From Brachionus manjavacas (lineage: Eukaryota; Rotifera; Eurotatoria; Ploima; Brachionidae): 64,000 nt of DNA. The translations under genes and the position numbers were made by a program. Each line of letters opens with the position of its first letter. Position 1 is the stretch's first letter. The DNA lies in the NCBI GenBank assembly GCA_019054805.1, contig JAHQIY010000006.1, forward strand, positions 6,138,001 through 6,202,000, read 5' to 3'. Under the pieces are notes generated by a model. The model had not been told where the DNA came from. It ran no database searches and saw only the letters and a list, made by a program, of their open reading frames with translations. Shown here one piece after another: positions 46,233 to 58,019 of this stretch.

Positions 46233-47650
46233 TTTTTATAAAGAGACTATTTTTAGTCAGTAGATATTTATTTTTTCCAGAAGATATTTTATTTTTTTTT
46301 AAAAGATAAAAAAATACAAAGAAAAAGATAAATGTTTTTTATCATATATAATAATTTTTTTAGAATAAAAAAAAAAAATTGATTGATAAAAAAAAATTAA
46401 TTTTTTATAATAGATAAAAAAAAAAAATTGATTAAGAAAAAAAAATTAATTAAGAAAAAAATAAAAAAAATTAATTCCGTTTATTACGGTTTTCTTCTCT
46501 TTGATAATCTAGCACTTTGATTTGAATTTTCATCATTTGTTTGATTTTCTGTAATTAAATTGGCATCATTTTCCTTGTTTTTTAGGTCTTCCACGTCCAC
46601 GTTTTTCAGGGTCTCTAAAATTATTTGAAGTGGATTCAACAGGAGCTTGTGTAACTATAACTTGATCGTTATTTGATGATGCTATACCATTTGAAACAAA
46701 TATAGAATGATTTTCATTTATTTGTTCGTTTTGGATTGATATTGAACTAAGAACCGGTCTTTGTAGATTTTCGTTATCAATCAAATTTGTAGCCGAACTT
46801 TGATTAATAAATTGATTGTTAATTGGAGCTATTGAATTTCTTTCTAGAGATGGATTAGCTTTCTTTTTACGTCCACGTTTAGCATTACCTTCAATTGCCA
46901 AATCTAACCCTGGAAATTCATTCAATTTCAGAATAAATGATATGCCTATAACATGTTTACATTTGAGATGTTTTTTCCAGTATTCACAGGAACAAGTACT
47001 TAGTTGCCAATCGTCAATGCAATTTTAATTGCTTTAACCTCATTTGACCACTTGATAAATTCTTCAAAGTCGTACCATCCATCATTTTGTGACCAATATT
47101 CTTTGCAACGTGTTTTGGTTATATCAAATGTACAGTTAGAAGAAGTACACATGTAAAACAATATATTATCATGCGAAACAATTATAAACGATATAAACAA
47201 TTTCTTCAACGTCATTATCTGTATCGTCACCATTATTTTCTTGCGAGTTATTTACCGCGAGAATTGAAGTAGTAGATGATTCAGATATTTCCATATTTTT
47301 AATTTGTTAATTAATGATAAGTTTTTTGTTTATAGATATCGATTTTTATACTTGTTTTAGAGTACAATTAATTAAGAAAACTTATTTTTATTAATGAACG
47401 AAACTTTTTAATTAATAAGAAACACTTATTAAGTGCTAATTAAGTATAATTAGTTAATCTAACACATAAAAAAATTATCTACTTAACAAAACAATTATCT
47501 TCGTAACAAAATAATTATCTACCGAAAAAGGTGAAAATCTACTAACAAAAACATTTATCTTTTCATTAAATTATCTTTTTTTTAAAATAAAATTATCTTC
47601 TGAAAAAAACAATTATCTACTAACGAAAAACTATGCCTTTTTATAAAGAG
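46233..47650 (-). mobile_element. 1.4-kb MULE-like element with SWIM/AT-hook gene
   Basis: The direct repeat TTTTTATAAAGAG at 46233-46245 and 47638-47650 flanks the segment like a target duplication (MULEs make 9-11 bp; tip bases may add to it). Inside, the first 70 bp and the inverse of the last 70 bp are about 80% alike, carrying TATCTTCTG and TATCTACTRAC motifs. Extra AATTATCTAC repeats lie at 47473-47640. The one gene inside is the broken SWIM/AT-hook ORF. No catalytic transposase is present. Confidence 0.65.
46566..47294 (-). pseudogene. SWIM zinc-finger/AT-hook protein of a MULE-like element (two frameshifts)
   Basis: Starts at the ATG at 47294 (MEISESSTTSILAVNNSQEN), shifts frame near 47170, continues with CTFDITKTRCKEYWSQNDGW, shifts again near 47015, and reads LSTCSCEYWKKHLKCKHVIG, a CxC..CxH SWIM zinc finger, then KRGRKKK, a Ser/Asn-rich stretch and a terminal AT-hook KRGRGRPKKQGK. 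SWIM fingers sit behind the catalytic core in MULE transposases; here the core is absent and the ORF has its own start. In an intact relative it would bind DNA. About 240 residues if unbroken. Confidence 0.6.
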
Positions 47651-48649
47651 GTTCTTTTTGGTTCAGTAGTAGAATAAGTTAATTTTTGGTTTTCAAAATA
47701 TTAACATATTGTAAAACATATGAATCGATCAAGATATAAGTTATTTTTTTATCTGATTTGTGATGAATTTAATAAACCTCATTCGAACTCTTTTAATTTA
47801 CTTTATAAATTCTAATAGAATTTATGATTAAAATAAATTTTTATTTAAAGTGACTTATAAACAATGAACTCTTTGGTTTTTTTTGGTGTTCTTTAAAAAG
47901 TGAACAAAAATAAACTAAAATGAAGCTAAATAACTTTATTTATTTAAAACCTTTGACAAAAATATAAAAAATTGTTAAGATCCTTATTATATAAAAAGAA
48001 CCTAAAAATAACCATAAAGATCCAAAGAACTATTAAGAACCAAAAGAACCTTAAAGAACCCAAAATTTTTTTTTATAGATTTTTTTTAAAAAAAGAAACT
48101 AGAAAGAAATTGTAAGAACTATTCAGTTCTTTTCTCATTGTCTATGTCTATGTCATTGTCGTATGCAAAAAGGCAGCAGAATAAATTGCCAAACTTGCTA
48201 TGGACAAAAAATAATCAATTTTAAACATGTAAAAAAATCTCAAATTTTTTAATTACCTTTCATAAAATTTTAATTAAATTTGTAGAATGAATGAAGCTTA
48301 ATGAAACAATTAATGATTTTTTTTGCATCAAAATTATCTAAGAATTAAAAAATTTAAAATTTTATTTATAAAAAGATAATATTTACTATTACAAAATACT
48401 GTAAAAAATTTATAATCTTTGGATAAATAAAACTTAGACTTCCAAAGTTATTTATCATTATATAATTTTGTATAAATTGGTTAAATAATCTGAATGTAAA
48501 TAGAAAATTAGTTACAATTATTAATTTAAATTTTGATAAAATTAGAAAAAAATACTACAAATATCTATAAATAATTTCGTGCAAATTTCATGGTTCACGA
48601 ATTTTAAACTTTGTCTTTTTTCACAAATTAAGCGCATCACAAGGTTCCA
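47651..48649. other. AT-rich spacer and 3' flank of the RhoGAP gene
   Basis: Apart from the AAGAACC motifs near 47995-48060 nothing is recognised; the 3' UTR of the minus-strand gene should be at its right end. Confidence 0.45.
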
Positions 48650-51600
48650 TTAAAGAGAGGTTACTTCAGAAGAAGATCGGTCGCCTTGTTTTTCATCACT
48701 AGCCTCTTCTTCAGCTTTTTTCTCGAATTTACTCAAATAAGAAGCTATACTATTTCCCATTCGTCTTGGTAAAGTCGGTTTTGGTGGCTTGGCAAACAAA
48801 TTATTTCCGGCATCTGCCGACGAAACACTTGTTTGAACTTGAGCGTTGATGTTTTCCTTATTTTTAACGCTATCGCTTTTCAGATTACTTTGTACTATGG
48901 TCTGGTTGCCAGAGTCCGTAGGGTCAACTAAAAAGCCGATAGGTGGTGGCTTCAGTTCGGTTTGTTGCTGATAAAGATGGACTCTAGCAGGCACTTGAGG
49001 TGGAGGCTGACTTGGCTTTTCAATCGAATGATTTTCGCTTATTTTAAAAGATGACGATCGAGCTGGACAAGTCGGCGTTAATTGATTTTCATTTCCATTT
49101 TCATTTGAAACTTAAATTTAAAAGATATTTTTTTTTATTAAACTTTAATTTAGTTTCTAGTCAGTTTAAATCTACATGCCTAATTCGGAGCTCGTCTAAA
49201 AAAATTAAAGCTTATTTTTAAAGATGGTTTTAATTACTTAAAAAGCTCAATGATACTAAAATATAATACAGAATTGAATAAATTTTTATTGAAAATTATT
49301 TACTTATTTTCATTTTTAAAACCAGAAGATACAGAAGATTTTTTTAACCATTAAGACCCGAGAAGTCTTTAAAGCTTCTATTTATTTAATATAAAAACAA
49401 AAAGTTACTATCTTTTATTCTACAATCTATTGTCATTTTTAATATATAAATAATTAATTAATTAAAATAATTTTAAAAATATTGAATCTAAAGACAAAAT
49501 AAAAAAAAACCTCCTGGCTTAGATTTTAATATATTTTTAATGTTGTTTAATTAATAATAATTTAATCTTTTTAAAAATTTATTTTACTTTTTTTACACTA
49601 AATTAGCGGAAAAAAATTCGATTTTATTTTTGCTGGGTTTGAAAAAAAGTCTAAAAATTTTCTCGGGTCTTCTAGTGTAAATCATTATCCAAAATTCAAG
49701 TCTGTCTTAACTTAAAAAAAAAATTTTTGATTTCAAATAAATTTTAGGTTTTAATCTAGAATTTAATTTTTTCAATGAAAAATGATAAAGTTATTACGTA
49801 AAAAGCTGCAAATTGTTAGATGTAAGACTTGGAACGATTTTTATTTCTTGAATACATTTTTTACCTTAAATATGGTATTTTTTTGACTAAAGATTTTATT
49901 TTATTTAAATTTTAAAATTATTATTAATTTAATTAATAATCAAAATACCAAGTTTTAATACATTTTATAATATTTAGATTAATTTTTTCCATGAAAAATT
50001 AATTAAAAAAATTATGCTCACTTTGAATTTTGATTATTGAAAGGTTATTAATAAATAATTAATAATTAAAAAATTTAAAAAAAATTTAAGTGAATGAAAT
50101 GATTTTTGATATTTCAAAAAAAAAAAATAATTTTTACTTTTAAATCTAAGGTAAAAAATGTATTTATGAAATAAAAATCATGCCACTTGAATGGAGCAAA
50201 AACGGAAATGGTTTATCACCTTTTTCAAATAAACTAAAGGGTTTTGCTTTAAAACGTCAATGTAAATGGTCACTTTAATTTCAGAAAAAATGAAAAATTT
50301 TATCTTTTTTCAAGGTCTTTTTTTAATTAATAAAGAATACTAAATAAATTTTTATTTTACTAGCATGGTTAATTTCTCAATAAATTCTCTTAAAAAAACA
50401 ATAAATCATTTTATTTATCTTCCTTTGAAAATAAATAACTTTGATTAAAATAAATCTTTTTTGTTGTTAGATATGAGCTTCTATAAATTAGTCTATAAGC
50501 AAACTTCATTACCACAGAATCAAGCTGGAAAAATTCACATTCAGGTTAAACAAAAACAAATTCAAATTTTAAATCAAAGTCAACTTAAGCTGTTTAAAAA
50601 TAAAAGAATTTTATTTACAAAATTATATGTTAAAAATAAAACAATCATGGTTTATCTGAATTGGCGATTCTAGCACAATCGATGAGGCTATTTGAAGCTA
50701 GTCCTATACTTTATGTTCCGGTGAAGTCATATAAATTGAAAAAAAAGCAATTTTTAAAAATTGATTCAAATTTTTAAATCTATGATTAAAAATAGTCCTT
50801 AAAAATACTTACTAGATAGTTTTGTGATTATGTTGCTTGAAGTGCTTGCCGATGATGATATTGATGTTTCGCTATTATTGATCAAATATTTGCTCGTCGA
50901 TAAATTCGGATTATTAGCCGAACTTGTGGACACAACCGAAGTAGATAGTGGCGAGTCCATATTTTCTTCGTTGACAGTCTCGATAGGCGATATGTGTGAA
51001 ATTGGCTGTGAATCGATCTTTGGCGGAGCAGGCGCTTGTTTCTTACTTCTTAACTTAGGACTCGATGAGCCCGAACTAAAAAAAATTTTTTTTATTTTAT
51101 TTAAGAAAAAAATTATTTTAATCTAAAAAAATTACTCTAACGAAATGGTTGAATTAGAGTTAGCTTGTTGTGACGCCAACGAAGGAAACATCTTATGACT
51201 CGGGTCATGATCCATGAATTTAATATCCATAGAGTTGTTTTTGATATGCCGATTAATGTTGGTTATATTTGAAGAGCTGGAAGACGGACTTGGCGATGCC
51301 ATTGAATTGTTGGCTGGTTTTGTAAATGGTGAGTTCATCTGAGCCTCATTTGTTGAATTGAATGAATCGTTGATCATTACGCTGTATCTATTGGAATGTG
51401 ATGAATTTTGCTCGCTGTTGTAGCTCACATTGTTTGAGTGGTGGTTTGCTCTGGACTCGTAGTTGGAGTGTTCTCCACTTTGGATATTTGATGTTTTGAC
51501 TGAATGTTGAACAAAGCTCTGTCGATTGTTCAGGTTGGCTCCGGTCAAAAAGTTGATTTCACCAGGGAACAACTCATGGTGGTTAGTTAGCAGAAAGTCA

Positions 51601-54600
51601 AAAACATTGGTAGCTGTGGTCATGTCTATACTTTTTGACGACTCCTGACCAGATGTCTGTGATGACAAATTGCTTATGCTATTCGATGAATTGAGAGACT
51701 TGTTCGAGCTCAGTAAACTCACTCCAAAGCAAATTCCCATGTTTGTTGTGGTCATTTTTGTTTTTTCCGAGTTTTCGACTATTTTAGCCAGAAATTTAAT
51801 CAAGTAGCGCAAGTTCTCCAAATTAGCTTTTGGTAATTTTTGGAGTGTATTCTTAAATGCTTCTATTTTGTTCGGCATGGGTGTGCTTAAAAAAATTATT
51901 TAATACTAATTAAAAAAACTCTGAATGGTGTCAATTTTTTATTTTTTTTCAATGTATTTTTGAAGACTATTTAAATTAAATAATATCAAAAATAACGTTA
52001 TTAAGGAAATTTTTTAGATATCCTTGAGTATATTCTTTAGTTGAATTTTTTTTGCAAGTCATAGAAAATTAAAAATTTGAAAGATCTTTTAATAAAGATA
52101 ATTTTAAAAAAATGTTAGTTTAAATGTAAATTGGCTCAAAGATTTTCTTACAAATAGAACGCAAAGAGTAACTGTTGGTAAATCTAGCTCAAAATGGCTT
52201 AAGGTCCTTAGTGGTGTGCCTCAAGGATCAGTCCTTGGACCGTTGCTATTTCCATTAATGACATGCCTCAATCAGTACGAAATGCATCTAAACTTTTTGC
52301 TGACGATAGTAAACTTATCTCCACAATACGTAATTCGCTTGACCTGAAACTTGTTCAAGAAGATATTGACAAAATAGTTAACTGGGCTGACACTTGGCAT
52401 ATGAAATTTAACCAAAAGAAATGTAGAATTATGCAATTTGGCTCAAAAGGCACCCTTCAAAACCTTTCACCATGAAAATTGATGCTTCACACAGTCATGT
52501 GTTAGAACAGGCATCCTTGGAAAGAGATTTGGGTATCATGATTAATAGTAAGCTTAAATGGACTGAGCAGATAGACAAGGCAATTCAAATGGCAAATGGA
52601 GTCCTTGCTCAACTCAAAAATGCTTTTAAATTTTGGACAACGGGCAACTTTAGAAGGCTCTTCACTGCGTTTGTAAGACCGCATCTTGAATACAGTACAG
52701 CAGCCTAGAATTCTTTGCAAAAGAAAGACATTAAAAGGCTGGAAACAGTCCAACGTAGAGCTACCAAACTAGTGCCTGGTCTCAGAAATCTCAATTATCT
52801 CTCAAGATTAGAAAAAATTGGTATCCCTACGCTTGAAAGTAGAAGGAAAAGAGGTGATGCAATCCAACTTTTCAAAATTGTCAGTAAACAGAGCATTGTT
52901 CACCTGCATGCCTTCGCAGATTCAAGCCAAACTCCAAAAATCAATTACTCATCGATGAATCTAAGTAAAAAAACAAGACTAAGGAAGCAACTTTGCTTGT
53001 CAAAACCTAGAGAAAACTTCTTCACGAACAAAGTAGCCTCCTTATGAAACGAGCTACCGGACACTGTAGTTTCTGCAACATCAAAAAATGCATTCAAAGA
53101 CAAGTTTGACAAATTCAGATCTCAGCAAATGGCTGCTAATGGTTATTCCTCTTCATCTGATTCTCATATCAGATTGTAGTCTCTCCTTCTTATAAATGAA
53201 TCTTCAAAATAATTTGCGTCAATCAACGTTTTATATTTAATTATTTCGATCGTTTCTAATTTACCCAATTTAATTAAAAAAATTAAGAAATTATCGGGGA
53301 GTTAATTTTGAAGATTAAAACCAGATTGATATGTAAAGCTTTCAAAATTAACTCAAACATTTGAAAATTTTTTTTTCTATTACCATTTTCTATTTTCATG
53401 TTCAGAAAAAATCCTAAGCTCATTGCAAATAATAATTTGTGTATATTTTCCAAGTTATCAGTATTTAAAATAATAAATATTTAATTATCTAACATTGATG
53501 TATGGTTAAAGAGTTTATTTGAAAAACCAAAATAGTATCTATTTTGCATTAATTATCAAATATTTACCAAATCGTTTACAACCAAATATGTTTCCTTTTA
53601 AGCTCTGAAATTTTTTTACTTTATTTAAGATATTAAAAAATTAGGTAATATAAATAACGCATTGAACTAATCTACTTTAAAAAATTTATATTTAAAAGCA
53701 CCTCTAAAAATTGTTGATTTTCTTAAATCCAAATAATTCTGAACAAAATAATACTTAAATTTTAAAAATTAAAAAAAAATTTGAATTTTTAATCAAAATT
53801 ATATTTATTTTCAAGTTTAAATTCAAAAAACTTCCATGGAAATAAAAAACTTTCTGATTCTCAAAGAATATTGTTATTTAAAATTTTTTCAAGACCCATA
53901 TGGGTGGAAAATTATTTTAGGAAGCCCATAGGCAATATTAGAGGTATTTGTTGAAAACAAATAATCCGATGTTCAATATTCAAATCGAATATTCATAAAG
54001 TTTTGTAAATTTTGAACTAATTTGAGTTAATGTCAAATTTTATTGAAACTAATTGAATTCATTGACTCTAAAAAAGAAAAAAAATCTTAAAATAAATACA
54101 ACAAATATTATCTTATTTATACTCATATCATGATTTTTATATAAAGATTAAGCTATTTTAAGTCAATTTTTTGATCTATCTAAAATTAACTTTAACAAAA
54201 TTTTTCTGATATTATAGTCTTAACACTTAGACTTATACAAGCTCATTTAAATTGCATAGAAACTTTTACAATATAAAGTTTCTTTAAAAAGTTATATTGA
54301 GTTTAAACAAAGTTTTACAAAATTTAAATTAAAGAAGTTCTTTTTGAAAAATTAGATGAAAGAAAATAAAAAAACTCAAATTGAACTAGAAAAAAAATTT
54401 CAAATGATTTAAGTCTACGAAGGTTATTAAAAAATGGATAATTTCAGAAACACTCTAGACAAAATATTAATTGAGATTTTCTCTTTTTAAATTTTAATAA
54501 AAAAACAGTGAATTATTAAATATTTAAAGTGAAAAAAGAAATGAAAAAAAAAAAGAAATCTAAAAATATAAATTTTAGTGAATCATTTATTTATTGACTT

Positions 54601-57600
54601 TAAATGCATTATTTAAATTCACCCAACCTTGTTAAGTCTCAATAAAAATTCTATATTATCAGACAAAAGTCAATTTGTTAATAAACGTTTTTTAAAAACA
54701 CAAATTAAGGAATTGAATTTTGATTAATTTTCTTGGTTTTAAATATTTTCTTTTTTAATTCTTTTCTCGTTTAATGTGATCGATGATCAAAAAAAACTTA
54801 TGAATTATTTCGAACTTTTTTTCAACTTTAACTGAAAATCTCCCAATTCTATCAAATATTTAATTGAAATTTAATTTAAAGAAATTTAACAAAATCGAAA
54901 AAATCTAGATTCAGTCAAAATTTACTTTATTGAATTAATCCATTCGTCCTGTAGGTCATTACACAAAATGGAATCGGGAAGTTCTCTAATATACTGTTTT
55001 AGCACACCGGCAAGACAATGTACATCATAATCATTATTAGTGTCCAAATATTCCAGATAACCAGCATTAATAGCATACAAAATGCAGTTCATTTTTATCC
55101 GACTTCCGGCAACGCGGAAAATTCCCTCTTCGTTAAAAACATCTTGCCTACACATACCCTCAATAAGTTTTCTTATAACCGGAGATACACTGGTCTGCGA
55201 ATTGGTCATATTTACATAGTCTGATAAGGAACAACCAAAAACTGGTTTTTTGTTATAATTATTAAGAGAATCTTTGACATCGGGTATCAAAGAATCAATT
55301 CTCTTCAAGGCTTGTTTATGGTACCGGCGCTGGGCTTTCAAATAGTCCAAGTAAAAGTTGGACAGGTCGCACTCTTCAGCAACTCGTTTGAATAAGCCTT
55401 CGGTGTATTTGTCGTATTTTTCGTTTGCTGAAGCATTGGCATCGTCCAGTTCTTTTTCAATGCGGGTGACTTTGTCCTCCAGACGGTACAGATCGTTCAT
55501 CCGTTTGCTATACTCAGTGCTACCCATTCTAGATGTTTGATTGTTAGTTCGCTGCGCGTTGTCAACATCTCGTTTGGCCTTTTCCAAACTGCTACGATGC
55601 TGCTCGATTTTGTCATATGCATCTTTGAGCTCTTTACGGTTATCTCTTACAATGCCTATTTTTTCCTGTAAAAATCTAATTAAAAATAAACAGAACTTTT
55701 TTAAAAAATTTTATTACTTGATAATCTCGCAGGGGTTTTATTACATTTTTTTCGATATTGCTCACCAATTCTACAACCTCATGATGTATGCTAAAGTGAA
55801 CTTCATGCATTTTGCCCAAAATAGAACCAAGAACATGGCTCATATTTGGAGTGAGCAAGTCTCCTCTTGACTCAAATTTCCTAAACAGTTCTTTGCATTC
55901 CAAAAATTTTTCGCCTAAGTGCAAATCGATTGTTTTTATCTAAAAATTGGAATTTTTAAAATTATGAATAATTTAAATTGAAGTAGATTGAAATTTTATT
56001 TGATATCAAAATTTTAATATTTGATAATTTTAATATTAAAATTCAATTTCACAATTTTTTCATTCAATTAATTTAAGACTAATAAAAACATATGGACTGG
56101 TTTTGAAAAAGCATGGCAACTTTGAATTTTTTATCATGGTAAATTTAGCTTTTCATCTGAATTGAATCTCGAAAATAAAACAGAAATAATTTTTTTAAAT
56201 TTTTGATTTTTTTTTTGAACTTAATTAAGCACTTACTATTCAATTGTTGGAAAAAAATCTACTGATCCCTCCAGAGTTTAAATTTTACAAATATACAAGC
56301 AAATAAGTGTATCGTGATTTTTGGAACAAAGAATATTGGAAGAGATAAAGAAACTGCCAGATTAAGACTTTGAATTTATCAGCTAAAACAATTTTCAGAA
56401 CCAATTTAGAGCTTTAAGAAAAATATCTATCGAGTTTTTATCATTTTTGTTCTATTTTTTCCGAAGTTAACATTGCCGTGAGTTTGCTCATTGCTCTCCC
56501 TTTTTTCTGAAGATGGTTTCATGACCAAATGAGTATCTTTATCTGAAATCTATTAGTTTTAAAATAAAAAAATATTCTCAATTTTTTAAATTAAAAAATT
56601 AATTTCTCAAATTGTCAGTTTGATCAAAATTAACTGTTATATTCAAATATTACATGAATTATTTGAAACTATTTCTTTTTTTAACAAATTTTTTAAATAA
56701 ATTGAATTTTTAAAAATTTATTTTTGTATTTTTTTTTATAATTTACAAACACAATAATTAAGGTAAATAATAAGTCAGGTTATTAATATTTAATTTTCAA
56801 TTATTCTAATCTTTATTTTAAAATAATTCAATTTAAAAAAATTTGATAAAACCATTCCGACTTAAGATCTTTCTTTATTTTTTTTAAATCAATGCAATAT
56901 TTTTACTATTTTTTTAACAATTATATATCAAATCAACTTAGAAGCTTCATTCCAAACAAGCGAGAATTTGAAAAAAAGGTTTATCTTTTATTTAAATAAA
57001 TAAAAGGCTCACAAAATTGGTCAGTCTATAATAATCAAACTAAATTAAAAGACAAAATTAAACACAAATTTTTAAAATTTTGAAAAAAATCAAATCAGCA
57101 ATCATTTTTGACAAATCCTTAATGTTTAAGAGTGCTATTTTTTTAAATTACTTTAATTTACTTTCAAATTAAAAAAAAATAATGGTTATTGAATTATTAA
57201 TTCTAAAAAAAAACATCTAATCACTGTATTCAATATATGTTAAGGTAAATATTTACTTAAGTTTTGAGCTTTTTTTATTTTCAAACATAATTATAATGAT
57301 TATTAAAATGGCATTTAGCAACTCATTTTAAAATATTTATAAATATTGTATACTATTTTTGATTTTTTTGTATCAATTTTAAAAATTATTAATCATATTT
57401 ACTTTTAAGTGGAACAATGAGATGAACTAATAAATATTTTTTCTTAAAGTTTAATCAAAATTTTTAAAAAGCTAATTTAAAAAAAATTTTTTAAACATTC
57501 TTATTTTAACAATAGAAGGACTGGCAAAAACTTTTAAACTTTAATTTAAAAAATTCAATTTTTTTTTAAATTTATATTCAAGATTATGAAAATGAGCTAT

Positions 57601-58019
57601 TAATGATCGAAAAGTCTTAATTTGTTCCATTTTTAAACTCAACAGGTTCTATTAATTATCTTAAAAATAAATTTGAAAAACAACTTGGATAATTAAAATG
57701 AATTTTTTTTATTTTTAACAAGATTTTTTTTTCCTAAATTTAAAATTAAATTGGCACATAATTTAATGAAAAGAAGGCTAAAAAAATTCATCCAAAATAC
57801 TAACCATAGATTTTTGATAGCTGTCAAGTGCAGAAATTGATAAGCTTGTTGCATCGCGGAATAAATAGAGCTTGTTCTCGGCATCTACAATGGGTTGTTT
57901 GGCCAGGGCATCATAAGAAGCAGTCTCTCTAGAAAACAAAATAGAAACAAAGCCAAATTAAGGCCATTCTTGGCGACATACTTTGTTATTTTTTTAAAAA
58001 ATCCTCTTATGTGAGACAT
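48650..58019 (-). CDS. ARHGAP17: BAR-RhoGAP protein of the RICH family (ARHGAP17/ARHGAP44/SH3BP1-like)
   Basis: A GTPase-activating protein for Rho-family GTPases (Rac/Cdc42 in relatives) that binds curved membrane through a BAR domain. Coding exons: 58019-57982, 57928-57805, 55939-55718, 55665-54926, 51885-51136, 51075-50813, 49110-48650, all in phase, 865 residues (vertebrate relatives 800-880). N-terminal BAR domain residues 1-240 with coiled-coil stretches (KRMNDLYRLEDKVTRIEKEL). RhoGAP from KPVFGCSLSDYV, with the arginine finger in EGIFRVAGS and LKQYIRELPDS; second half KLPKANLENLRYLIKFLAK in exon 5. Ser/Asn- and Pro-rich tail with KQAPAPPKI and KPPKPTLPRR, candidate SH3 ligands. It ends SEVTSL, a class I PDZ ligand like that of the vertebrate members. 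Introns of 1.9, 3.0 and 1.7 kb are large for this window; one holds a LINE scrap. Confidence 0.9.
50461..50790 (+). other. Unrecognised ORF pair within a RhoGAP intron
   Basis: On plus, MSFYKLVYKQTSLPQNQAGK to 50673, then in another frame SELAILAQSMRLFEASPILY to about 50780. Opposite to the host gene. G+C rises near 50665-50740. Possibly transposon-derived; I recognise no domain. Confidence 0.25.
52125..53185 (+). mobile_element. CR1-like LINE fragment in a RhoGAP intron
   Basis: Begins inside the reverse transcriptase (NRTQRVTVGKSSSKWLKVLS, GVPQGSVLGPLLF), frame change, KLFADDSKLISTIRNSL, then LERDLGIMINSKLKWTEQID, FVRPHLEYSTAA, a TAG at 52707, LETVQRRATKLVPGLRNLNY and a TGA at 53045 before NELPDTVV. 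Both nonsense codons fall where relatives have Trp. It is antisense to the host gene and lies wholly within the intron between 54925 and 51886. Confidence 0.8.
53190..54920. other. RhoGAP intron, AT-rich part
   Basis: Intronic; no feature recognised. Confidence 0.5.
55940..57804. other. RhoGAP intron 2
   Basis: 1.9 kb of AT-rich intron; no feature recognised. Confidence 0.55.

Larger units (their letters stand above)
46043..48065. repeat. Region with dispersed GGTTCTTT motifs around the SWIM element
   Basis: GTGAACTCTATGGTTCTTTT at about 46042 recurs as a close variant at about 47862 (same strand, about 55 bp alike). GGTTCTTT-type motifs recur on plus at 46050-46230 and on minus at 47995-48060 (AAGAACC). 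They might be the subterminal arrays of a larger, older element. Confidence 0.5.

Noticed and set aside
46233-47650. CRISPR-like reading of the AATTATCTAC repeats
   Set aside because: Spacing and sequence are irregular, the genome is eukaryotic, and the repeats are subterminal transposon motifs.
55018-55870. Plus-strand ORFs in 55.0-55.9 kb
   Set aside because: Antisense shadows of RhoGAP exons 3 and 4.
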